From positions 1-64,000 of IMG/VR virus record IMGVR_UViG_3300025917_000016: a stretch of DNA of 64,000 nucleotides; one strand, given 5' to 3'. The notes under the pieces were generated by a model, which did not search any database, was not told where the DNA came from, and saw only the letters and a program-made list of their open reading frames with translations. Source of the DNA: a virus. This document shows, piece after piece, positions 26,034 to 32,975 of the stretch (the stretch's first letter is position 1; every line of letters begins with the position of its first letter). Made by a program: the position numbers and the translations under genes.

Positions 26034-26899
26034 ATCACCCCTTTCTCGCAGATACCGGCGCCCTTCGGGCCGTACATGCAGTACTTGCAGTTGAACATAT
26101 TCGGGTTCGGCGGGAAGTCGACGGCGCTGACCATCTTTGTCGCACGCATGTCCCACTTCTGCCGAAAGCGCAGGCCCTGTGCACGATGGAACGTCATCGA
26201 CGTGATCTCGTCCTGGTCCAGATACCACAGCTCGACATGCGCCGTCTCCAACTTCGGATAGCGCAGGAACGTCACCAGCTGGTACAGCTGCACCTGCTCG
26301 CCGTGCTTGACCTCGTTGCCGAACTTGCGGCCGGTCTTATAGTCGATGATGACTGCCTCGGTCTCGGACTTGAACACGAGCGAATCGAGCTTCAGGCGCA
26401 ACCACGCGTTGTTCCAGTCAGCCGGCTCCCAGTCCTTGTTCATGCCCCATTCGCCTTCGAGCGATACCATGCCCTGCTTGAACTGCTCCTGCATTACATG
26501 GAACTCAGTCTCGAACGCGCGCAGCTCCGGATTGAACTTCGCCTTCCCGCGCACGAACATCTCGGCGCTGTCGTGGATGCGCGAGCCGCGGTCGTTCGCA
26601 TGCTCCATCTTCCCCGGCGGCAGCGGACGCTCCGGCTCGGGGATCTTCTGTACGCGCTTCAGGAAGGTGTAGTACTTGCAGCGCTCGAAATCCATCAGGC
26701 TTGAAAACGACCAGGACTTGAGCGGCGCGGCCGGCAGGCGATGGTCTGGCACGATCGGGATGATCCTGGCCGGGTTCGTGCCGGTGACAGCAGACAGGGC
26801 GCGGGTCTTGGGCTTGGCGGCGGGTTCGGTGCTGGCAACGACGGAGGAGACGAGCGCGTCGGCGCCCAACTCCCAGGGCTTGCGGGAGGTCTTCGGCAT
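26030..26899 (-). CDS. Cas4/RecB-like PD-(D/E)XK exonuclease with Fe-S cysteines
   Basis: The ATG at 26899 is chosen; the longer frame is a shadow. The nuclease core has H110 (GSRIHDSA), D172 (LKLDSL), D186 and K188 (VIIDYKTGR). Four cysteines, C74 early and C271, C274, C284 at the end, have the 1+3 spacing of the iron-sulfur cluster in Cas4 and AddB. It probably resects DNA ends during recombination, in an operon with an SF2 helicase. Confidence 0.85.
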   Translation of the reverse strand: MPKTSRKPWELGADALVSSVVASTEPAAKPKTRALSAVTGTNPARIIPIVPDHRLPAAPLKSWSFSSLMDFERCKYYTFLKRVQKIPEPERPLPPGKMEHANDRGSRIHDSAEMFVRGKAKFNPELRAFETEFHVMQEQFKQGMVSLEGEWGMNKDWEPADWNNAWLRLKLDSLVFKSETEAVIIDYKTGRKFGNEVKHGEQVQLYQLVTFLRYPKLETAHVELWYLDQDEITSMTFHRAQGLRFRQKWDMRATKMVSAVDFPPNPNMFNCKYCMYGPKGAGICEKGVM

Positions 26900-26951
26900 G
26901 AGGTAAATCCTTGGGTGATATGGAGCGTGCAGTATATCCCAATGGAAACAG

Positions 26952-27026
26952 CTACAGCACATTTCCATCGGCGTCGAACGACAAGCCGGCGGCTTCGATC
27001 GCAGCGTCGATCTGCTCGTCGTCCAT
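26952..27026 (-). CDS. possible 24-residue peptide
   Basis: A small ORF begins with an ATG directly after the TAG of the 202-residue gene. It encodes a very acidic peptide (starting MDDEQIDAAIEAAG). The codon pattern is like the block's, but there is no clear ribosome site, so translation would depend on coupling. A 7-bp hairpin (ATGGAAA/TTTCCAT, 26942-26968) overlaps its end. Confidence 0.35.
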   Translation of the reverse strand: MDDEQIDAAIEAAGLSFDADGNVL

Positions 27027-27635
27027 CTAGTACTCATACTCGGCTTCGAGCTGGCTATAAATCCAGTCGCCAAACGCATCGACCAGCTTGTCGGCGGCCT
27101 TTTCGATCTCGGGCGACAGCCGGCCTTCCGAGTCATCGACACTGGTACACCAGTTGCGCGCGTTGCCGCGTACGGCCAGGCGCATGCCAATCTCGACCTC
27201 GGACCATTCCCGATCCGCTTCGTCGCTGCACAGCCGGTTGAATGCATGGACAGCGGCGATGGCGGCAAATAAATCTTCCGCCTGTCGCGCCAGGTCGACC
27301 AGTATGTCGTCCTCACCCATCGCCTGCTTCACACGCTCGACGGCGCCGGCCAGCTTCTCGGCGTAGATGGACCCATTCCAGCACGCGCCGCTACCCTGCG
27401 TATAGAAGCCACTGAAGTAAATATCCGGGCTGTACACCGTACGCGCCCCGCGACCTTCTTCGCGCTTGCCGATCTCCATCCCGAACAGCTCGGCCGTCGT
27501 CGACGCTTCGTCGTAGACATACTCCCACCAGTTGTAATCGAGGTGGTGCTCACGGAACTTGTCGCGAGCGCGCTCCTTGGCCTTGTCGGACAGTTCGTCG
27601 AACTCGAACTCGGTCTTCTCCTCGGCTTCACTCAC
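27027..27635 (-). CDS. conserved phage protein (202 aa)
   Basis: The N-terminal FEFDELSDKAKERARDKFRE followed by NWWEYVYDEA, and the later DIYFSGFYTQGSGACWNGS, are hallmarks of a family found in many phages of Gram-negative hosts. The family's role is not established. The start overlaps the upstream TGA (ATGA). The C half is helical and acidic. Confidence 0.75.
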   Translation of the reverse strand: MSEAEEKTEFEFDELSDKAKERARDKFREHHLDYNWWEYVYDEASTTAELFGMEIGKREEGRGARTVYSPDIYFSGFYTQGSGACWNGSIYAEKLAGAVERVKQAMGEDDILVDLARQAEDLFAAIAAVHAFNRLCSDEADREWSEVEIGMRLAVRGNARNWCTSVDDSEGRLSPEIEKAADKLVDAFGDWIYSQLEAEYEY

Positions 27636-27823
27636 GGCACCTCCACTAGTGCGTCAAGATAACTGCGCAATGCCTCACGTGCCCGTCGAACCCGGCGCTC
27701 AGTGCCGCTCACGGGTTCTTTCGGATTACTCGAAGCACCGAGCCCGACGACGGTGCGGCGTACACGCGCCGTGGCGAGGAGCGAGGCCAAGCGCTCGATT
27801 TCATTGGCTTGGTCGCGAGTCAT
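27632..27823 (-). CDS. hypothetical basic protein (63 aa)
   Basis: Arg-rich and helical, starting at an ATG that overlaps the previous stop (ATGA). Its own stop overlaps the next start. A Ser/Asn-rich linker lies in the middle (VGLGASSNPKEPVSG). It could bind nucleic acid, but there is no recognisable motif. Confidence 0.5.
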   Translation of the reverse strand: MTRDQANEIERLASLLATARVRRTVVGLGASSNPKEPVSGTERRVRRAREALRSYLDALVEVP

Positions 27824-28029
27824 GGCTTCAGCTCGTAGTCGTCGCTGGCGTCGGCTTCGCCCGTCGTGCACGAGAAGCACAGGCCGCAGCCACCGTACTT
27901 CCAGATCGGCTCGCCGCAGACCTCGCACTCCCCATTCGTATTGGCCAGGCGGCGCAGTTCGGCGAGCGAGCGGCTGTCACCCTTGGCCTGGGCTTGCTCG
28001 GGCGTGATGAATCCGGCATAGTTGTTCAT
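27820..28029 (-). CDS. small zinc-binding protein (69 aa)
   Basis: Contains CEVCGEPIW and CGLCFSC, three closely spaced Cys pairs suited to binding one zinc ion in a rubredoxin-like or zinc-ribbon fold. The N half is helical (RSLAELRRLANTNG). It is the first gene after a terminator and is coupled to the gene downstream. Confidence 0.65.
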   Translation of the reverse strand: MNNYAGFITPEQAQAKGDSRSLAELRRLANTNGECEVCGEPIWKYGGCGLCFSCTTGEADASDDYELKP

Positions 28030-28044
28030 GATCCCTCCAGACGT

Positions 28045-28069
28045 AAAAAAGCCACCCCGGAGGGTGGCT
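28045..28069 (-). terminator. intrinsic terminator
   Basis: On the minus strand, an 8-bp stem AGCCACCC / GGGTGGCT with a 4-base loop is followed by a run of six T. It lies downstream of the gene at 28096 and closes the MoxR/VWA gene group. Confidence 0.85.
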
Positions 28070-28095
28070 GAATGATCTTGACGATCGCGCTAGGA

Positions 28096-28395
28096 CTACG
28101 CGTGCATTGTATCGCGAATCGCTTCTGCGGGCACGCTCGGGATACCGGCGCTGATCGCACCGATCACATGGCCGATATCGGACAGCGCAGTATTCAGGCG
28201 CTGGACGGCGAGCAGGACCGGGCTGATGCCGCGCGCCCTCGCACTCAGGATCACATCGTCGTCCAGTTCGTAGTACAGGAACTGGAACAGCGTGTCGCCG
28301 CACTCGCGCAGGTCCTCACCGCGCTTCAGGTGTGCGAACTCACCGCCTCGATATGTGTCCATCAGGATACGTTGCAAAGTGTTCGGTTTCATCAT
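28096..28395 (-). CDS. hypothetical protein (99 aa)
   Basis: Two consecutive ATGs overlap the stop of the VWA gene; the first gives MMKPNTLQRI. The protein is helical, with LFQFLYYELDDDVI in the middle. It is the last gene before the terminator that closes this group. No family recognised. Confidence 0.55.
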   Translation of the reverse strand: MMKPNTLQRILMDTYRGGEFAHLKRGEDLRECGDTLFQFLYYELDDDVILSARARGISPVLLAVQRLNTALSDIGHVIGAISAGIPSVPAEAIRDTMHA

Positions 28396-29528
28396 TCTGT
28401 GTCCAGGGTAATGTGAAGGGTGTCGCCGAACGGTGCGATGAGATCCGGAGTGATCGAGACCCATAACACGGGGAAACTCGGCGGTGTTTTTGGAAACGGT
28501 CCATACAGATCGGTAAGATACACCATCACACAGGGTTGTGTTGCCATTTCTTCAGCATATCGCATGACTGGACGGAAATCCGTGCCGCCGTTGGCAAAAC
28601 GCGTCATCTCGAAATGATCGTCCGGCCCGAACTCCTCGACCTTGGCCACGTCCACGGCGAAGTGCGCCAGCACGATCTTCTCGGGCCGCAGGTCTTCCTG
28701 GATCGCCGCAATTTCAGCGGCGAACGCCTCGACGACTTTCTGGTCCACGGACCCAGACTCGTCCGATGCGATGACGATCGGGCCCATTTCTTCGCTGTAC
28801 AAGCCCGGCAGGTAGTGACCGGCCGCCTGCATCTTGCGGTTCAGGCGCTGCCACGAATAATCGTTCTTCGCGGCGTTCATCACGAACAGGCGCAGCTGCT
28901 CGCGCCAGTCGACCTTGTTGCGGCTGGCCTTCTCGATGAACTGCTCCATCGACTCGTGCAGCTTGCCGGCGGCTGCGGCGGCGGCCGCGGCTTGTTGCGC
29001 GGCGACGTGCCAGTCGGCGGCCTGGGCCTGCTGCATGGCCGGGTCAGTCGGGCCGGGCAACACCTGATCGAGCGGGCCGGGCTTCTGGCCACTCGGCGCG
29101 CCACTGCCACCCGGCGGCGGATCGGGGATCATCGAATAGATCTGCTCGGCCGTTTTGCCGCGGTACTGCACGTCGTGCAGCCAGCCCTCGCCCAGCTTGA
29201 GGCCGGACTGCACCAGCATGTCGTTCACGACATAGTCGCATGCATAGTTCCACTTTTGCGGGTTCAGGTTGATCCCGCGCCCAGACGCGCCGCAGTGCTC
29301 CAGCACGCAGTGCATGACCTCGTGCGCCACGGCCGACGTAGCAACGTCGTTCGGCAGCGTGTTGAGGAAGTCCGGGTTATAGCGCATCGTCTTCCCATCC
29401 ACGTTCAGCGTCGGGATGCTCGGATCCTGCACCAGTTCCAGGCGCATCGCCAGCGTGCCAAAGAACGGCTGGTCGATGAGCAGCGTTGTGCGCGCCTTGG
29501 TGATCTTGTCGTGTGCCTGCTTGTTCAT
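28392..29528 (-). CDS. VWA-like metallopeptidase (DUF2201-type)
   Basis: The N-terminal part is a zinc metallopeptidase-like domain with AHEVMHCVLEH (H69, E70, H73) and acidic residues near 98-103. An Ala/Gln-rich linker is followed by a C-terminal von Willebrand factor A-type domain with a MIDAS-like SDESGSV at 255-261. Proteins of this architecture pair with MoxR AAA ATPases in bacteria and phages, where the pair is thought to act as a chaperone-like metal-insertion or remodelling machine. A MoxR gene lies 3.4 kb upstream in the same transcription unit. Confidence 0.85.
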   Translation of the reverse strand: MNKQAHDKITKARTTLLIDQPFFGTLAMRLELVQDPSIPTLNVDGKTMRYNPDFLNTLPNDVATSAVAHEVMHCVLEHCGASGRGINLNPQKWNYACDYVVNDMLVQSGLKLGEGWLHDVQYRGKTAEQIYSMIPDPPPGGSGAPSGQKPGPLDQVLPGPTDPAMQQAQAADWHVAAQQAAAAAAAAGKLHESMEQFIEKASRNKVDWREQLRLFVMNAAKNDYSWQRLNRKMQAAGHYLPGLYSEEMGPIVIASDESGSVDQKVVEAFAAEIAAIQEDLRPEKIVLAHFAVDVAKVEEFGPDDHFEMTRFANGGTDFRPVMRYAEEMATQPCVMVYLTDLYGPFPKTPPSFPVLWVSITPDLIAPFGDTLHITLDTE

Positions 29529-29893
29529 TCCCTGCTCCTTGAAAGTCGTATCTCGACCGCGCGCATGACCACGTCCACGCCGATCGTCTGTTTGCCGTCC
29601 TGGGCCTGCTTTTCGACGACGTTGATCCACCACAATCGCGTGCGTTTATCCCAGCGCTGCCATAGGTTATAGTTTGAGTTGAAGCGATGGTATTCCTGGG
29701 CCAGCTCGTCGAGTGCACTGGCGTACATCCAGAGCTTCGTTTCTTCGTCATCGGTGAACAGCTCCTGATCTTCAATCCCGTCGGGATCGTACACGCAGCG
29801 ACCGTCGACATAGACCTTATCGCCGTTATAGGTGATGTAGCCGCCTTTATGTTGCGCTGCCTTGATGATAAGTCGTCGTTCCCAGTCGCTCAT
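29525..29893 (-). CDS. hypothetical protein (122 aa)
   Basis: Starts at ATGA over the previous stop. An N-terminal WERRLIIKAAQHKGGYITY is followed by an acidic, Tyr/Trp-rich helical middle. It ends with AVEIRLSRSRE, whose codons also carry the AGGAG ribosome site of the VWA gene. No family recognised. Confidence 0.6.
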   Translation of the reverse strand: MSDWERRLIIKAAQHKGGYITYNGDKVYVDGRCVYDPDGIEDQELFTDDEETKLWMYASALDELAQEYHRFNSNYNLWQRWDKRTRLWWINVVEKQAQDGKQTIGVDVVMRAVEIRLSRSRE

Positions 29894-30171
29894 TTCGTCA
29901 ACCTCAACTCAACCATCTTCACCGCGACGGTGTTGCGGAACTTGCCATAACCGAGCATGTACAGCGTGGCGAGTGTCGCAGCACGAGAGCCGAATAAAAG
30001 CGGTGGCGTACTGTTGACCTCGTACGTTACTGCCATGACGATAGCATCGGGTTGTATCGTTTTGCTCCAATCCACGACGCCAAACGCCAGGCACTCGATC
30101 GCCGCGCGCCACGCATCATACGCAGCCCGATCGGCACGAGTTGCCAGCAGCATTTCCCTCACACTGGGCAT
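29890..30171 (-). CDS. hypothetical protein (93 aa)
   Basis: A helical N half (REMLLATRADRAAYDAWRAAI) precedes a mixed C half ending MVELRLTK. It overlaps the HicA-like gene's end by 56 bases and the next gene by four. No function recognised. Confidence 0.55.
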   Translation of the reverse strand: MPSVREMLLATRADRAAYDAWRAAIECLAFGVVDWSKTIQPDAIVMAVTYEVNSTPPLLFGSRAATLATLYMLGYGKFRNTVAVKMVELRLTK

Positions 30172-30361
30172 CTGCGATCTCCTTTTCCTTGTGGCGTATG
30201 CGGCGCTCCAGCTGTCGATGCGCGTTCCGATCGGACGGCGACATCGACACCTGCGTCTTCACGCCGGACGGGTGGACCAGCGTGTGGTGCTTGCCGCCGT
30301 TGACCAGCTTCCACCCACGCTTGATCGCCGCCTTCACGACGATTTTCAGTTCCTTGTCCAT
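30116..30361 (-). CDS. HicA-like protein without a HicB partner (81 aa)
   Basis: Residues 1-45 carry the HicA/YcfA pattern: a helix, then GWKLVNGGKHHTLVHPSG, where the second His corresponds to the catalytic His of HicA RNA-cleaving toxins. The C-terminal half is basic and helical. HicA proteins have a dsRNA-binding fold and cut mRNA. No HicB-like antitoxin is adjacent, so it may be a phage effector rather than a toxin-antitoxin module. The start overlaps the upstream stop. Confidence 0.6.
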   Translation of the reverse strand: MDKELKIVVKAAIKRGWKLVNGGKHHTLVHPSGVKTQVSMSPSDRNAHRQLERRIRHKEKEIADAQCEGNAAGNSCRSGCV

Positions 30362-30576
30362 CATTTTCCTTCCAGCCGGCGCACGAGGGCTTCGCCCAGG
30401 ATGCGCCGCTCCATGTCATTTTGTGGGCCTTGCTCCGCGATGTCGATCGCAAGGTGCCACAGGCCGTCGATGCCGTGCAGGGAGTAGAACTGCACCACAT
30501 CAGGGTCGCGCATATGCAGCGCGGCGCTCGATATGGCCAGCGCGATTTCATGCACCTCCTCGCTGTCCGGAATCAT
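30361..30576 (-). CDS. hypothetical protein (71 aa)
   Basis: A helical, acidic protein (starting MIPDSEEVHEIALAISSAAL) coupled by ATGA to the upstream gene and by TGATG to the HicA-like gene. It is the only nearby candidate for a HicA partner, but it shows no HicB features. Confidence 0.5.
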   Translation of the reverse strand: MIPDSEEVHEIALAISSAALHMRDPDVVQFYSLHGIDGLWHLAIDIAEQGPQNDMERRILGEALVRRLEGK

Positions 30577-30851
30577 TTCCGCGTCCCTCCCAGCCGGACC
30601 TCGACGAACTTCGCACGCAGCGCCTGGACCAGCGGCGCGAGCTGCACGCTCGGGAACGCCTTCTGGATGCGCGGCAGGTGCGCGTCGCCTTCGATCCTCG
30701 CTGCGTTGATCAGCGCCTCGCGCTTCATTCGGACGATCGAGGAATCGCCGTGGAACTGGTCGACGACGAGCCACCCGTCGAGATACAGCTCGGCCAGCGC
30801 CAGCTCCCACATCTCGAAGCGCCTTACGGCGTCGTCGTCGGCGTAATCCAC
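30573..30851 (-). CDS. hypothetical protein (92 aa)
   Basis: Mixed alpha/beta with LAELYLDGWLVVDQFHGDSS near the start. It ends with FVEVRLGGTRK, whose codons include the GGGAGG ribosome site of the next gene. It overlaps the DUF3150 gene by 28 bases. No family recognised. Confidence 0.55.
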   Translation of the reverse strand: MDYADDDAVRRFEMWELALAELYLDGWLVVDQFHGDSSIVRMKREALINAARIEGDAHLPRIQKAFPSVQLAPLVQALRAKFVEVRLGGTRK

Positions 30852-31684
30852 GGGCCGATCTCCGCGAGGATTTCCGCAGCCTTGTCGGCCGTCTTGCGGC
30901 GCAGCTCCAGCGACGCGCGCAGGCTGTTGGGCGAGACGATCAGCCAGTCGCGGATCTTCGCCATGACGGCGTTGAGCTTCGGGTCGTTCGTGATGTTCAG
31001 CTTGGGCAGGATGCGCACCAGCGTGTCGATGTTATCGACGAGGCTGTCGCGAAACACGGCCTGATCGTCGGCGAGACGGATCACCATCGCGCTCACGACC
31101 TCGTGCAGACGATCCCAGCACTCGCGCGTGGCGCCGTGCAGCCGCTGCTGGACGTTCTGCTCGATGTTCTGCTTGATCGCGGCCACGGCCTCGTCGCCCA
31201 CGTCGACGCGGAAGTCCTCGGCGTCCGGCACGACCGAGAACGACGTGTTCACCGAGAAGCGCGCGGCGATCGATTCGGGCGTCGGGTAGTCCTTCGGATC
31301 GTACATGGCGCCCAGGATCTCGCGCGCGTTCTGCACGAGCTGCGGGTAGTCGGAGACGAACTTCGCCGCTTCGTTCTCGAATTCGGTCTTCAACTTGCGC
31401 AAGCCGTCCATGTAGTCCATGTACGCAGCGCCGGGCAGCACGCGGTCGCCATTGTCGGACCAGGGCAGCGTATAGCGGTAGTGGAAGTCGCGGATGCGAC
31501 CCTCCAGCTTGCTGATTGGCTGCAGCGCGGCCGGGTCGACCAGGCGCTTGTTGAACCAGCCGGCGGACGACTTCGCCCCAGCCTGGGCCTTGGCCGACTC
31601 GCTGGCCTTGTTGTCCTTCTTGCTGGCAGTCCAGGCGCTGATCGACAGGCCGACCAGCATTGCTTTTTCTTGCAAAGCACTCAT
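30824..31684 (-). CDS. DUF3150 family protein (286 aa)
   Basis: The N terminus (LVGLSISAWTASKKD) and helical body with DNGDRVLPGAAYMDYMD match the DUF3150 family. That family is found in phages and plasmids beside MoxR ATPase and VWA-metallopeptidase genes, as here. Function is unknown; the constant association suggests that it is a substrate or partner of the ATPase/VWA machine. It has a GGAG ribosome site. Confidence 0.8.
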   Translation of the reverse strand: MSALQEKAMLVGLSISAWTASKKDNKASESAKAQAGAKSSAGWFNKRLVDPAALQPISKLEGRIRDFHYRYTLPWSDNGDRVLPGAAYMDYMDGLRKLKTEFENEAAKFVSDYPQLVQNAREILGAMYDPKDYPTPESIAARFSVNTSFSVVPDAEDFRVDVGDEAVAAIKQNIEQNVQQRLHGATRECWDRLHEVVSAMVIRLADDQAVFRDSLVDNIDTLVRILPKLNITNDPKLNAVMAKIRDWLIVSPNSLRASLELRRKTADKAAEILAEIGPWITPTTTP

Positions 31685-31694
31685 GATGTTCTCC

Positions 31695-31904
31695 TTATTT
31701 TGTAAGTCGGTACGTCGTGAACTCGACGAGGATCTTCTCCTGCTGCTCGGGTGTGAAGTAGAGGTCCCAATACATCATCAACCAATGGTTTGCCGCTTCG
31801 ACATTCCGTCCGCGAATTTCGACGAGCACAACGCCGGTAGTGCGCATCGCTGCATCGAATAGATCCTGTTTTGCTTCCTTGCTGGTCAGCTCCGGTGGGT
31901 TCAT
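31695..31904 (-). CDS. hypothetical protein (69 aa)
   Basis: Acidic helix followed by VVLVEIRGRN and a Trp/Met/Tyr-rich stretch, ending FTTYRLTK. It is coupled by ATGA to the upstream gene. No family recognised. Confidence 0.55.
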   Translation of the reverse strand: MNPPELTSKEAKQDLFDAAMRTTGVVLVEIRGRNVEAANHWLMMYWDLYFTPEQQEKILVEFTTYRLTK

Positions 31905-32413
31905 GGGTTCACCCTCGGCGCCAGGCGGTACTCCATATACTTCGTCAGGATCGCTTCCGCATCTGCGTATCCACTCCACTGCCGGCGTATATAGTTTTCG
32001 AGATCGATGATTGCCGACTCGAACTGATAGAGAATGCAGCTCATGGCGTCGTAGTACGACGTGGTGCCCGGCCAGGACTTGCCGGTGTCGATTACCGCGC
32101 GGATCAGGCACAGCTGCTCGAATGACTCGCGTACGTGCGGGCGTTCGAGCTGAGGGAAGACGAGCGAGCCCTCGTTTGCCCACCTGAACAGCCCACGGTC
32201 GCGCAGCTCCTGGCCCATCGACGCGAAGGCCCAGTTGCCGGGCTTGGTCCGGTCCGCGCTGGACAATTCCAACCTGATCGACGCGTCGACCTTCCTCAGC
32301 CTGTTCTGACGAATCATCAGGTTGATCGAATTGACCAGATGCGGACTGTCCATCCACTTGACCACCAGCACCCGGCCGTCCTGCGTGGTCCAGGTCGCAT
32401 CGGGCTGCGTCAC
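31901..32413 (-). CDS. hypothetical protein (170 aa)
   Basis: Begins with a beta-rich part (WTTQDGRVLVVKW) followed by helices with many aromatic residues, and ends YMEYRLAPRVNP. It lies between the MoxR-linked 187-residue protein and DUF3150, coupled on both sides. No function recognised. Confidence 0.6.
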   Translation of the reverse strand: MTQPDATWTTQDGRVLVVKWMDSPHLVNSINLMIRQNRLRKVDASIRLELSSADRTKPGNWAFASMGQELRDRGLFRWANEGSLVFPQLERPHVRESFEQLCLIRAVIDTGKSWPGTTSYYDAMSCILYQFESAIIDLENYIRRQWSGYADAEAILTKYMEYRLAPRVNP

Positions 32414-32973
32414 TTTGAACCTCCTTTCATATGCTCGAACAGGTAGCGGAACGAATCCATATGCTCGAACAGGTAGCGGAACGAATCCATATGCGTCTCG
32501 ATGTCGATCATCGTCGGCTGCGTTTCCGGCTCTTTACGATCCATCGCCATCTCGAACACGACCGCCACGGCTTCCGCGGCCTTCTCGCCAGCGCGGCCGT
32601 TCTTCTTGGCCAGCTCCGTGAGCTTCTTGATGATCTCGGCCCGCTCCTTCGGCTTGCGCTCCTCGAAATACGAGGCGTTCACGTTGTACACGCGGCGCAG
32701 CGCCACCGCCCAGCGCCACTCCTCGGTGCTGAGCTTGTGCTTGGCGGTGGCAATGTCGAACTGGTCGAACGCGGTCTTGAAATCGACCAGGACCTCGTCG
32801 TGCACGATGCCATGAATGCGGGCGCCTTTGAGGAACGCGTCCGGCCCGACGCTGTAGCGCCCGGCATGCGCCGCGGCCTTCGCCTGCGTCCGTTGCTGCG
32901 CCATCGTTTCAAGATAGCGCTTCTCCAGCGCGGTGAAGTCCAGAGCGCCGAAGGGATTCTTCGGCTTTTCCAT
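32410..32973 (-). CDS. hypothetical protein with duplicated C-terminal decapeptide (187 aa)
   Basis: The ATG at 32973 follows the MoxR stop by two bases. The protein is helical and basic (KKPKERAEIIKKLTELAKK-type stretch in the middle). At the C terminus the ten residues MDSFRYLFEH occur twice in direct succession because of an exact 30-base tandem repeat. It lies directly after the MoxR gene and may be part of that machine. Confidence 0.6.
   Translation of the reverse strand: MEKPKNPFGALDFTALEKRYLETMAQQRTQAKAAAHAGRYSVGPDAFLKGARIHGIVHDEVLVDFKTAFDQFDIATAKHKLSTEEWRWAVALRRVYNVNASYFEERKPKERAEIIKKLTELAKKNGRAGEKAAEAVAVVFEMAMDRKEPETQPTMIDIETHMDSFRYLFEHMDSFRYLFEHMKGGSK
32431..32490. repeat. perfect 30-bp tandem duplication
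   Basis: Two identical 30-base units (32431-32460 and 32461-32490) lie inside the C-terminal coding end of the gene at 32410-32973. The lack of any mismatch indicates a recent duplication. The unit length is a multiple of three, so the frame is kept. Confidence 0.95.
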
Positions 32974-32975
32974 GA

